Shown: piece after piece, positions 42,066 to 51,500 of the stretch
How positions within the stretch are numbered: position 1 is the stretch's first letter
Layout of the letters: the number at the start of each line of letters is the position of its first letter
NCBI RefSeq assembly: GCF_003574965.1
Contig: NZ_CP032317.1
Location: 434,001-498,000, forward strand
Length of the DNA stretch: 64,000 nt
Direction: 5' to 3'
Source of the DNA: Hymenobacter oligotrophus
GTDB taxonomy: Bacteria > Bacteroidota > Bacteroidia > Cytophagales > Hymenobacteraceae
Notes under the pieces: generated by a model
The model's input: the letters and a program-made list of their open reading frames with translations, nothing else
Told to the model about the DNA's origin: nothing
Databases searched by the model: none
Position numbers and translations under genes: made by a program

Positions 42066-42686
42066 ATGAAACCCCGCGCTGCCTTGCAGGTAACTCCGGT
42101 GCCCGCCGTGTGCTGGTGGCGCCCCTGGTTGATGGCGGTAGCCAGCGTGGGGCTGGTGGTGTTGGCGGCTTTGCCAGCCCAGGCCCAGTCCGAAAAAAAA
42201 CTGCCGGCCCGCGCTGATGCTCCCAACCGCTCGGCCGCTGTGCCCGCGCGCGAAAGCAAATCGGCCCCGTTGCCAGCCAAAAAGCTCGAGGAGGCGTTGC
42301 ACCTGCTGCTGAGCGCCGACTCAGTGCGCAACAGCGCGCCCAAGGCGCTCGGGCCCGAGTCGGCGGGCCTGGTCATCGACCAAACCATCACCAAAATCGG
42401 CCACGATTTCTACGACGCGTTCTACGCCGTGTTCGAGCCGCCGCCTGGCGTGAGCGAGTACTCCGTGGTAATTGCCGAGCGCCCTTCGCGCGGGGGCAAC
42501 AGCGCCCTGGTGGCCATTTCCGTCGACAACACCGAGCTGTTCGAAATGCCCATGCAGGCGCGTTCCGACATCATCGAAGCCTCGGCAGCCGATGCCGCCG
42601 GCGCGGTGTACGGCTACCTCGAGTCGGTGCGCAACCTCGGCCAGCAGCTCGAACAAGGCGAGCTGCGGGGCACGGCGCAGTACTAA
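42066..42686 (+). CDS. csgE: curli assembly protein CsgE
   Basis: 206 residues: a signal/anchor region to about 42 (ending PAQAQS), a linker, then the CsgE domain with LVIDQTITKIGHDFYDAFYA, YSVVIAERPSRGGNS and VDNTELFEMPM. CsgE caps the CsgG pore and delivers curlin subunits. The mature region is longer than in E. coli by a low-complexity leader. First gene of csgE-csgF-csgG; ATG 42066 is chosen over 42042. Confidence 0.93.
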   Translation: MKPRAALQVTPVPAVCWWRPWLMAVASVGLVVLAALPAQAQSEKKLPARADAPNRSAAVPARESKSAPLPAKKLEEALHLLLSADSVRNSAPKALGPESAGLVIDQTITKIGHDFYDAFYAVFEPPPGVSEYSVVIAERPSRGGNSALVAISVDNTELFEMPMQARSDIIEASAADAAGAVYGYLESVRNLGQQLEQGELRGTAQY

Positions 42687-42732
42687 TTCTTTGGCTTTCC
42701 TTATTCCACCACCTTTCTACACGTTCTGCCCG

Positions 42733-43179
42733 ATGGTTATAAAAGTTTGGCTTACCGGTTTGGCGTGGCTGCTGCTGAGCTTGCTGGCTCGCCCGGCCGC
42801 CGCCCAGGATTTTGTTTACGAACCCAAAAACCCCTCGTTTGGGGGCGGCAACACCTTTAACTACCAGTGGCTGCTGAGCTCGGCCTCGGCCCAAAACACG
42901 ATTGAGGATGCCAACGCCCGCAACGGCGGCGGCGGCCGCGAAGAAGCCGACCCGCTTACTTCCTTCGCCGACAACCTCAACAAGCAGCTGCTGGCGCAGC
43001 TCACCAACCGCTTCATCACCTCGCAGTTTGGCACTGGCTCGGGCCCCGTTAAGCCCGGTAGCTACACGGTAGGCGTGTACCAAATTGAGGTAACGCCCGG
43101 CTCCAACGGCGTCTCGATCAAGATCACCGATTCGGGCACCGGCAATCAAACTACCGTCACCATTCCCAACGTGCCCTAG
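42733..43179 (+). CDS. csgF: curli assembly protein CsgF
   Basis: 148 residues: signal peptide ending PAAAQ, then DFVYEPKNPSFGGGNTFNYQ, the diagnostic CsgF N-terminus that inserts in the CsgG pore, followed by helical and strand segments. CsgF couples curlin secretion to nucleation at the surface. It lies 46 bases after csgE and about 50 before csgG. Confidence 0.95.
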   Translation: MVIKVWLTGLAWLLLSLLARPAAAQDFVYEPKNPSFGGGNTFNYQWLLSSASAQNTIEDANARNGGGGREEADPLTSFADNLNKQLLAQLTNRFITSQFGTGSGPVKPGSYTVGVYQIEVTPGSNGVSIKITDSGTGNQTTVTIPNVP

Positions 43180-43232
43180 GTGGCGCGCCGGTAGTTGCTT
43201 CTCTCCACCCCGTGCGTTATTTCTTGCCCTAT

Positions 43233-44642
43233 ATGAATACTTCGCTGCTGCGCCTCGCGCACCGGCTGGCACTGGCGACTGCGCTGGTGGCCGGCGGGTG
43301 CGCGCCCTATTTCCACCAACCCCTCTCTACGCAACCTGCGCGCCTAGGTGCCGAGGTAAACGCCAACGCCGAACTGCGCAGCCTGCCGATGCCCCGCGAA
43401 AAGGCCGTGGTGGCCGTGTATAAGTTTCGCGACCAAACCGGCCAGTACAAGCCCACGGCCAGTGGTTCGAGCTTTTCGACGGCCGTAACGCAGGGCACCA
43501 CCACCATTCTGATGCGGGCCCTGGAGGAGTCGCGTTGGTTTGACGCCATTGAGCGCGAAAACCTCAGCAACTTGCTCAACGAGCGTAAGATTATTCGCTC
43601 GACGCGCGCGGAATACTCCGAGCAAACCGGCCAGCGCCAGCCCCCGCTGCCGCCGCTGTTGTTCGCGGGCATTATTCTCGAAGGAGGCATTATTTCCTAC
43701 GACGCCAACATGCTGACGGGCGGCGCCGGTTTGCGTTATTTCGGGGCGGGTGCCTCGGGCCAGTACCGCCAAGACCGCGTAACGGTGTACCTGCGCGCCA
43801 TCAGCACCGCCAACGGCCGCGTGCTCAAAACGGTGTACACAAGCAAAACCATTTTGTCGCAGCAAGTTGATGCGGGCCTGTTCCGCTTTGTCAACTTCAA
43901 GCGCCTGCTCGAAACCGAAACCGGTTTTACCTACAACGAGCCTAGCGAAATGGCCGTGAAGGAGGCCATTGAAAAGTCGGTGCGCGCCATGGTGTTCGAA
44001 GGAATTAAGGACGGGCTTTGGGCTCCGCGCAACCCCGAGGATGCCAACGGCCCCAGCATGCGCGCGTACTTGCAAGAGAAGGACGAAAACCTGACGGTAG
44101 ATGTGCTCGGGCGCGACCTGCACCCCCGCCGCAGCACCCTGGGCATTGGCTTATCGGCGGGGCTACAGCGCTACAGCGGCGATTTTGCCAATCCGCTTAT
44201 TCGGCCGCAAGGCGCCCTTACCGTACGCTACCAATTTGGGGCGGGCCGCTGGAGCGCTTTCGCCTCGGCTGGGCGCGGACAGCTTTCGGCCGAAAAATAC
44301 CTGAACCGTACCCTCAACTATACCGAAGGCGGCATCAGCTACCGCTTGTTTCCGCTCGATGCCTTTACGCCAGTGGTGTTTGCCGGCGGCGGTGTAACGG
44401 TGCCTCAGCGTTTAGCAGGCGGTGCATCGGCAGTGCCCGTGCCGCACACGCTGTTTGGCCTCGGCGCCGAGTATTTGCTGACTAAGCGCATCGGGCTGCA
44501 CGCCAGCCTAGAAAACCGGTATTTTCTCAACGACAAGCTCGACAACATGCCCCACGGCTCCTACAACGACTACACCTGGGGCGGGCGTGTAGGCTTTACT
44601 TACTACCTCGGCAGTTCCGCCAAACGACAAGCAACTCAGTAG
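43233..44642 (+). CDS. csgG: curli exporter CsgG with C-terminal beta-barrel extension
   Basis: 469 residues. Lipobox VAGGC (Cys23) anchors it to the outer membrane. Residues about 40-290 are the CsgG domain (VVAVYKFRDQTGQYKP, GTTTILMRALEESRWFDAIE, AGIILEGGIISYDANML). Residues about 300-469 are an additional set of about eight amphipathic strands (STLGIGLSAGLQRYS to VGFTYYLGSS), like small OmpA-type barrels. E. coli CsgG is about 277 residues and has no such domain. The nonamer makes the secretion pore. Confidence 0.92.
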   Translation: MNTSLLRLAHRLALATALVAGGCAPYFHQPLSTQPARLGAEVNANAELRSLPMPREKAVVAVYKFRDQTGQYKPTASGSSFSTAVTQGTTTILMRALEESRWFDAIERENLSNLLNERKIIRSTRAEYSEQTGQRQPPLPPLLFAGIILEGGIISYDANMLTGGAGLRYFGAGASGQYRQDRVTVYLRAISTANGRVLKTVYTSKTILSQQVDAGLFRFVNFKRLLETETGFTYNEPSEMAVKEAIEKSVRAMVFEGIKDGLWAPRNPEDANGPSMRAYLQEKDENLTVDVLGRDLHPRRSTLGIGLSAGLQRYSGDFANPLIRPQGALTVRYQFGAGRWSAFASAGRGQLSAEKYLNRTLNYTEGGISYRLFPLDAFTPVVFAGGGVTVPQRLAGGASAVPVPHTLFGLGAEYLLTKRIGLHASLENRYFLNDKLDNMPHGSYNDYTWGGRVGFTYYLGSSAKRQATQ

Positions 44643-44741
44643 GTTCCTGTCTTTAGTGTTGATAATTAGCTACTTGTATACTGTTGAGCTGTTAATTAAA
44701 CTTTGCAAATAAAAAATTATACAAAAAAGTTAATTCAAGTA

Positions 44742-44771
44742 TTGTAATATAAAATTATACTCATATATTTG
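44742..44771 (+). promoter_or_regulatory. promoter of the major curlin gene
   Basis: TTG (44742-44744), 19 bases, and TATATTTG (44764-44771): an exact consensus pair in a very AT-rich 200-base spacer after csgG. A leader of about 65 bases separates it from the ATG at 44845. Best promoter match in the window. Confidence 0.75.
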
Positions 44772-44844
44772 AACTGTCGATCCGGAAGAGACAAGATTTA
44801 CTTACCCAAATCCTAGTAACCCATTCCCAACATCCTCCTACACC

Positions 44845-45510
44845 ATGAAAAAAATTCAACTTATTGCCGCCGCTCTGCTGGTTTCGGGTGCCGCCTTCGC
44901 CCAAACTACCCCCAACGCCAAACCTGCTGCCCAAGGCCGTTCAGCAAGCGTACGTGCGCTGCCTGGCAACAGCCAAATTGGTGCTACCAGCCGCGGCAGC
45001 GTTCTAGTAGATAACGACTCTTATTTGCAGCAAGTAGGTACCGGCAACTACGGCAGCGTAAGCCAAGTTGGTACGGACCACAGCGCCGATATGTACCAAA
45101 TTGGCAATGGTAACGATGCCTACCAGACGCAGCGTGGCGTATCGCCGATCAACGGTGGCAACGTGGCCTTCTCGTCGCAGTACGGCACCCGTAACTATGT
45201 AGACCAGGACCAGGATGGCTACCGCCAGGAAGCCATTGTGGAGCAAGGTGCTGCCGGTGCTAACGTAACCGAAAACTACGCGGTGCAGGAGCAGGACGGT
45301 GATTTCAACTACGGCTTCATCGACCAGGACAGCGACCGTAACTTCGCACACCAGAAGCAATCAAACACTGCCTTCTCGGGCGCTGGCAACTTCGCCGACA
45401 CCCGCCAGGGCAACGGCACTGCTGGCTCGGGCAACGCCGATCATCAGTGGAGCCAAGTGGTGCAAACTGGCAACGGCAACGCTGCCATCGTTCGCCAAGA
45501 CCACGACTAA
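44845..45510 (+). CDS. curlin-like amyloid subunit (CsgA role)
   Basis: 221 residues: signal peptide ending AAFAQ, then a Q/N/G-rich body with curlin-like spacing of Q and N, for example YLQQVGTGNYGSVSQVG and MYQIGNGNDAYQTQRG, and further copies toward the end (VVQTGNGNAAIVRQDHD). Repeats are more degenerate than in E. coli CsgA, and the middle is D/Q/E-rich. The position after csgEFG and the promoter of its own fit the major fibre subunit. Confidence 0.85.
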   Translation: MKKIQLIAAALLVSGAAFAQTTPNAKPAAQGRSASVRALPGNSQIGATSRGSVLVDNDSYLQQVGTGNYGSVSQVGTDHSADMYQIGNGNDAYQTQRGVSPINGGNVAFSSQYGTRNYVDQDQDGYRQEAIVEQGAAGANVTENYAVQEQDGDFNYGFIDQDSDRNFAHQKQSNTAFSGAGNFADTRQGNGTAGSGNADHQWSQVVQTGNGNAAIVRQDHD

Positions 45511-45545
45511 CAGCTGAGCGCGGGTGCGCTCCGAACACCCCAGCC

Positions 45546-45578
45546 ACCGGATCCGCTTGCTTGGCAGGCGGGTCCGGT
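45546..45578 (+). terminator. terminator after the first curlin gene
   Basis: ACCGGATCCGC pairs with GCGGGTCCGGT (one G-T pair), followed by TTTGC. Read-through to the second curlin gene would make it an attenuator that favours the first subunit. Confidence 0.55.
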
Positions 45579-45612
45579 TTGCTAGGTTAAAGCGCATCCA
45601 TCAGCCCAAGCC

Positions 45613-46197
45613 ATGAGCAAGGTTTTTGCACTTTTCACCGGGTTGCTGGTGCTGTTGGGCACCTGCCCGGCGTGGGCCCAACAACGGCCGGAAAGCGAAT
45701 CGGCACGGGCCGAGCAGCGCTTGGCCGAGGAAATTGGCCTGGAGCGCGTGCCGGTAACGGCACCCAATCCAGCCAATGCCAACAACGTGGCCACGCTGCT
45801 CCAGCAGGGTGTGGGCAACCAAGCACAGTCCATCCAAACCAACCCGGGTGTGCTGTCGAACCTGGCCTACATTCGGCAAGTAGGAGCTTCCAACGAGGCT
45901 CAGCTCAGCCAAACCGGCAGCGGCAACCGCACCACGGTGCGGCAGCAAGGCAACCGCAACCGCTTTGCGGGTTCGGTGGTCGGCGATGAAAACGAGATAG
46001 AAGTGGTGCAACAAGGCAGCCGCAACGTGGTCAACAGCGAGGTTGTCAACGACGGTCGTCAGTACACCATCCTGCAGCAGGGCAACAACAACCAGCTGAA
46101 CCAGGTGGAAACGTCGCCGGCTTCGCCCAAAGGCTACACCGTGGAGATGCGCGGCAACGGCATCAACATCACGATTGAGCAAGGCAAAGCTTGGTAA
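45613..46197 (+). CDS. curlin-like subunit (CsgB role)
   Basis: 194 residues: signal peptide ending AWAQQ, a charged linker, then curlin-type repeats LLQQGVGNQAQSIQTNPG, IRQVGASNEAQLSQTGSGN, VRQQGNRNRF, VVQQGSRN and ILQQGNNNQLNQV. The repeats are closer to the consensus than in the first curlin. Probably the nucleator or a second subunit. Terminator follows about 20 bases past the stop. Confidence 0.85.
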   Translation: MSKVFALFTGLLVLLGTCPAWAQQRPESESARAEQRLAEEIGLERVPVTAPNPANANNVATLLQQGVGNQAQSIQTNPGVLSNLAYIRQVGASNEAQLSQTGSGNRTTVRQQGNRNRFAGSVVGDENEIEVVQQGSRNVVNSEVVNDGRQYTILQQGNNNQLNQVETSPASPKGYTVEMRGNGINITIEQGKAW

Positions 46198-46215
46198 CAC
46201 CCTCTAACCGCGCCG

Positions 46216-46253
46216 CCCGGGCCAGCACGCCGCATAGGCTGCGCTGGCCCGGG
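46216..46253 (+). terminator. terminator of curlin unit
   Basis: CCCGGGCCAGC pairs exactly with GCTGGCCCGGG, followed by TTTGGTTTT. Confidence 0.75.
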
Positions 46254-46602
46254 TTTGGTTTTGGCGTCCACTGTAGATTGAAAAAATATAGTAATAATCG
46301 AATTATTATTTTACCTTACCTCATCCATTCAACGCTGCCGCATGTTGGTTTTGCTTGATATGCCTTGGGTTGGTGCCCTGCATTGCCGGGCCGTATCCGC
46401 CTATGCCTTTGAAATGCATTTCACCGCCGTTGCCAGTGGTTCGGGTCTTGATCAGCACCTAGGCAACCGCGCCCGCGGGGTACCCTAGGTGCGCCTGTTG
46501 CCGGGTGCAGCAGGCAGCATTGGCTTGGTGTCGATGCCCCTGCTTTTACTTCACCACAGTTAGTCCCTCATATTCTTACCTCTACTTCATCCCACCTCCA
46601 CC
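46254..46602. other. intergenic region between curlin and propeller-lipoprotein genes
   Basis: About 350 bases. An AT-rich part (46280-46320) may be a promoter, with no exact consensus pair. A 48-codon open frame (46342-46488) has no start signal or recognisable product. Two CCTAGG lie within 30 bases of each other (46458 and 46484). Confidence 0.45.
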
Positions 46603-48120
46603 ATGTTCGCTTATTTAACTCGCTCTGCCCTGCGCTGGCGCCCACTGGGCGTGTGGGCGTGGCTGGCAATGCTACTGCTCACCGCCTGCACCGAGGAACC
46701 AGTTGAGCCGTTGTTGGTTGGCCACATCGATGGCGTGGTAAAAGATAGCCGCACCAATGCACCTGTGCCCAACGTAGCCATCAGCACCAACCCGGCCTCT
46801 ACGTCGCTCACCACCGATGCCGCAGGCCAGTTCAGCTTCCGCGACCTAGAGATTGGCAAGTATTCCCTGAGCGTGCGGCGGGCGGGCTACCGCACCGAAA
46901 CCGTAAACGTAACGGTGAGCCAAGACAAGGCCACAACTGTTACCGTGGTACTCGAGCAATCCACCAGCAACCAGCGCCCTAACGCGCCCACCAAACCGCT
47001 GCCGGCCACCGCCGCTACCAACCAGGATATAAATCTGAAGCTCAAGTGGAAAGCTACTGACCCCGACGCCGGCGATTCTTTGCGCTACGACGTGGTGCTG
47101 TACCAAAGCAACTCCAGCCAGCAGCAATCGTTGCTCAGCAACAGCCGCGACACTACCGTGCAGGTAAGCAACCTGAAGTTCAACACCACTTATTTCTGGC
47201 AGGTAACCGTGCGCGACAAAGCCGGCGAAACCGTGCGCGGCGACGTCTGGACGTTCACAACCAAACCCATGCCGGAGCTGCGTTACCTATTTGCGCGCGA
47301 AACCAACGGCAACACCGATATATACGCCGCCGACGGTGCCGCCGACGGCGTCGTGATTCGCCTGACCAATGCGGCGAGCATTGAAACGGCGCCGCAACTC
47401 AGCCCCATGCGCGACCGAATTGCGTTTACTAGCAACGCCACCGGCGAGTACCAGATTTACACCATGAACCGCGACGGCTCCGATCCGCGGCGCGTGACAA
47501 ATGTGTCGGTAGCGGGCTACTCCAACAAGGGCACGGCCTACCGGTGGTCGCCCGACGGCGCCCACTTTATCTACGCCCACTACGACCAGCTGTATCGCAT
47601 CAACCGCGATGGTACCGGGCTAACGCTGCTGGCCACAGCACCAGCTGGGCGCCACTTCCGCGAAATGGATTGGGCCGAGCTGCAGAATGAAATCCTCGTG
47701 CAAACCATTGGATCCAGTGTTTTCGACGCCGAAGTATATACCTACCGGGCCAACGGTACCCTGCTCGGCATGGCCCTAGGTAATTTGCCCGGCCGCACCG
47801 ACTCGCCTTGTTACAGCATCGATGGCAAAACGTGGTTGTACACCCGCGATATATCGGGCGTGAATAATATTACCGGTCGCCAACTCGATGCCCGTATTTT
47901 CGCCGCCCGCACCGACGGATCGGGCGTGGTTGATGTGTCCTCCAAAAAGCTGGCTGGCACCAACGATTTGCACCCGCGCTATTCGCCCGATGGCTCCAAA
48001 ATCATTTTCGTGAACGTGTCGAACGACAACGTATCACCACCCGAAGTGTGGATCATGGACACCGACGGAAACAACCGTAAAATGCTCTTCCAAAACGCGA
48101 CCTTACCCGATTGGAAATAG
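46603..48120 (+). CDS. lipoprotein with carboxypeptidase-regulatory, FnIII-like and beta-propeller domains
   Basis: 505 residues: lipobox LLLTAC (Cys about 29); a carboxypeptidase-regulatory-like domain about 40-120 (IDGVVKDSRTNAPVPNVAIS, AGQFSFRDLEIGKYSLSVRR); an FnIII-like domain about 128-225; and a TolB/PD40 beta-propeller about 230-505 (IYTMNRDGSDPRRVTN, RWSPDGAHFIYA, RYSPDGSKIIFV). Surface or periplasmic binding protein, probably recognising sugars or peptides. Its place beside the curlin genes suggests an accessory to the fibre, not shown. Confidence 0.82.
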   Translation: MFAYLTRSALRWRPLGVWAWLAMLLLTACTEEPVEPLLVGHIDGVVKDSRTNAPVPNVAISTNPASTSLTTDAAGQFSFRDLEIGKYSLSVRRAGYRTETVNVTVSQDKATTVTVVLEQSTSNQRPNAPTKPLPATAATNQDINLKLKWKATDPDAGDSLRYDVVLYQSNSSQQQSLLSNSRDTTVQVSNLKFNTTYFWQVTVRDKAGETVRGDVWTFTTKPMPELRYLFARETNGNTDIYAADGAADGVVIRLTNAASIETAPQLSPMRDRIAFTSNATGEYQIYTMNRDGSDPRRVTNVSVAGYSNKGTAYRWSPDGAHFIYAHYDQLYRINRDGTGLTLLATAPAGRHFREMDWAELQNEILVQTIGSSVFDAEVYTYRANGTLLGMALGNLPGRTDSPCYSIDGKTWLYTRDISGVNNITGRQLDARIFAARTDGSGVVDVSSKKLAGTNDLHPRYSPDGSKIIFVNVSNDNVSPPEVWIMDTDGNNRKMLFQNATLPDWK

Positions 48121-48141
48121 GGTGTTCAGATTATCACTTCG

Positions 48142-48203
48142 AAGCCGAGCCCAGCCGCCCGGATCTGCATAACTCAAGCAGACCGGAGGGCTGGGCTCGG
48201 CTT
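48142..48203 (+). terminator. terminator of propeller-lipoprotein gene
   Basis: AAGCCGAGCCCAGCC pairs exactly with GGCTGGGCTCGGCTT; a long imperfect loop lies between. Confidence 0.7.
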
Positions 48204-48582
48204 TGTGCACTTCGGTTATATATCTGAGAGGGGTCAAGGAGAATAGTTTAGGCTAGGGTGTTAGGTACTTCGCATTATGTTGCGGACTTTTGTAGCCGAC
48301 CTGGCTTATTAGCTAAAATGTAGAATATACTATCTAAGCTTACTTGAAATCTGTCCGAAATCAAATAGCTGTGTTTCTGAACAAAGTTTTACGGAGAGCA
48401 GGCTAGCTGAATAGTATGGCACAAGATGTGTTAAGGTGATTTTTCTGTAACGCTCCGGCAAATTTTTTCTTTGAATAGGAAAAATGAAATAAAATGTGAA
48501 AAAAGTAAATACCCTTTTCGCAAACTCAGCGTAAGCAGGCTCAAATTCAAACCAACCATTTGTAACCATTTCTTCCCTATAT
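48204..48582. other. AT-rich leader upstream of large adhesin gene
   Basis: About 380 bases, markedly AT-rich toward the start codon and without a convincing gene. No exact TTG-N19-TAnnTTTG pair was found, though several partial ones occur near 48470-48530. Confidence 0.45.
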
Positions 48583-51500
48583 ATGAAAAACGCTTACTTA
48601 CGCGCAACAAGGCGGGCTAGTAGCTGGCAGTTTTGCGCGCTGTTGTTCATGTTGTTGAGTGTGTCGTTTGCCAGCCTTGCGCAGACGATTACGCTTACGC
48701 CGTCGCAAGCCGGCGACCCGCAGGACTTTGGCAGCGTTACGGTAGGTCAAACTTCTACCCCAAAAGAGTACGTTGTTACTGGCAGCAATCTGCTGGATGA
48801 TGTCTCGGTTGCCATCCCCACCCGGTTCGAGGCTAGTTTGAATGCGAACGGTCCTTTTAGTGGAAACACTATTTCTTTTTCGCCTGATGGTTCTGGCAAT
48901 GTTACTGGTACCATATATGTGCGTTTTCGCCCAACCACAGCTGGAGTGACTAATCGCACCTTGTTTGCTAACACGGTGGATCAGGACGGTGAGGTCGTGG
49001 CTTCGTCGCCTGCCATCCGATTGACTGGCACTGGCGTTGCTAGCTCACCTACCATCAATGTTTCTCCTACTGCTCTAGGTTTTGGTACGCAAACGATTAA
49101 CACTACCTCGGCTCCGCAAACCATTACCATTACAGGGTTGTCGCTTACGGACCGTATTACCGTTACAGCTCCGACCGGTTTCCTAGTTGGTAACAACGGT
49201 ACCTACGCGGCTACTACCACGCTTCCTGCTGCTGGCGGTTCTGTTGACGTAGTATTCAATCCTACGGCTGTACAGAACTACGTTGATGTGGTGACATTCA
49301 GCAGCACCGGCGCTGCTAACAAAACCGTATCTGTTTCAGGTACGGGGGAGTTTCCGGCACCAGTGCTCAATGTGTCGCCTACGAGCCTGAACTTCGGAAC
49401 CATTGACCAAGGTTCGAATAGCCCGGTACAAAGCATTCAGGTGAGCGGTGATTTCCTATCGACCGATGGCACGGGCTCAGTGTCCGTAAGTGCACCCTCG
49501 GGCTTCCTGATTCGCACCGGTACCAACAACTTCGGTCCTGGCCCCATTGCTCTGCCACTCGTGAACGGCAGCTTGGCACAAACCACAGTTGACGTAATCT
49601 TCGCACCAAATACTTCTGGTTCGTTCAGCGGCAACATTTCATTTGTGGCGCCGCGCATCACGCGCAACGTAGCGGTGCAAGGCCAAGCCAACGCCGTAAC
49701 TACGCCTACCATCACTGTTAACCCCGATAACCTGGAGTTCAATACAGTTTCGAACTCTGGTTCGGGTCAGACGCTATCGTTCACGGTACGCGCCATCAAC
49801 CTCGATGAGCCGCTGGTGCTTACCGGTTCGGCAAACAATATCGTGTTCCGCGACGCCACTGCTGGCGGCGGCTTCGTAAGCGGTACACTTAGCATCAATC
49901 CCGACGCTGACAAATCGTTGGTGCGCGTAATTGAAGTGCGCTTGGTGGGTCCGTTTAACGGTGCTCCCAGCTTTAGCGGTACCATCACGGCATCAAGCAA
50001 AGACGCTGCCTCGCGTACGGTTACGGTTACTGCTTCGCCGGTATTGGCTGGCAACTCGGTAATCAACGTATCCGGCGACTTGGCCCAATTCTCTACGGTG
50101 CCTGGTGTGCCATCGGCTACCCAAACCTACACGGTAGAAGGATCGAATTTGCTGCAAGCCGTAACGGTGCAGGCGCCGCCTTTCTTCCAAATTAGCAAGA
50201 CGGCCGATTTTACGTCCCTGAACGGTGCTACTGGCAACTCGCTTCAGTTTGCGCCAGATCGTGGCAACGACCTGCTTACTAAAACGATTTACATCCGATA
50301 CCTGCCGCCGAACGCCCGCGACGATGCCGAAAGCATTTTGCACTCGAGCGACCCCGCTCAGGGCGTGGCCAAGCCTGTAACCGGCACCAGCCAACCGACT
50401 ATCTTCTTGGCTAACGCTTTCAGCGAGGTTCGTCAGGTGGTAATCAACACCACTTCGACACCCCAACGAATCACTTTGCGTGCCGAGCGTGTGCGTAGAA
50501 ACATCACGTTCTCTACTACTGTTGAACCTAACACGTTTAACCCAAGCAACACGCAGCAATTCGAGTTCTCGCTTACAGGTGCCGAAGGCTCCTATCAAAA
50601 TTCGTTGACCGTAAGCCCGGACGCTACCACCTTTAGCGTAAACCAGGAGATTTTCGTGCGCTACAAGCCTACTTACTTGGGCAGCGCTCTAGGTCAGTTG
50701 CGTTACCAAAGCGACGACTTCGTTACCTCGAATCAGCAGTTCTTCCAAAACAACGGATTGCTCTCGGGTCGCTCGATTGATACGCAGCCAACCAAAGAAG
50801 CTACGGTGCAAGACAACACCCTGCGCGTTACTCGTTCGGGTAGCACGGCCACGGTTGAGTTCTTGCTCCCGCCCAATTACGTAGCCGAAGGTTACGGCGA
50901 GGGTCGCCTGATTGTAGCCAGCGAAAATGCCGCTCTGCCGCCCACTAACCAGCCGGTTGATGGCACTTCGTACCAGACGGGTAACCAGCGCTACGGCGAA
51001 GGTCCGCAATTGGCCCCGGGATACTTCTCGGTGTACGCTGGTCCGAATTCGCAAGCTATTATCGAGAACCTGGACCCGACGAAAGATTACTACTTCTACA
51101 TCTTCGAGTTCAACAACGTATTCCGTTTGGGCAACACCGACTTTGCGGTGCAAACGGCGGAAAACTACAAGACCCCGACGGTGCCCGATCCGATCATCGG
51201 TATTCGCCTGCCTGGTCAGCCGCAGCCACCGCTGCCCGTTGAGTTGGTATCGTTCGATGCGAAGCTGCACAATGCTAAGGTGTACTTAAACTGGGCTACT
51301 GCGCAAGAGAAGAACAACCGCGGCTTTGAAGTAGAACGCAGCCAAAACGGCACCGAATTCGCTAGCATCGGTTTTAAAGCTGGCCATGGTAATTCGGCCC
51401 GTCGCCACGAGTACAGCCTAGTTGATGAGCAGCCCTTGGCCGGTGTTTCGTACTACCGCCTAAAGCAAATCGACAACGACGGCACGGTGAACTACTCGCC

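Noticed and set aside
45546-45578. End of the csg operon at this hairpin
   Set aside because: The second curlin gene follows 34 bases later with no promoter of its own visible, so partial read-through is more likely.
46342-46488. 48-codon open frame upstream of the propeller lipoprotein
   Set aside because: No signal, domain, upstream ribosome site or conserved feature; ends inside a CCTAGG. Likely chance.
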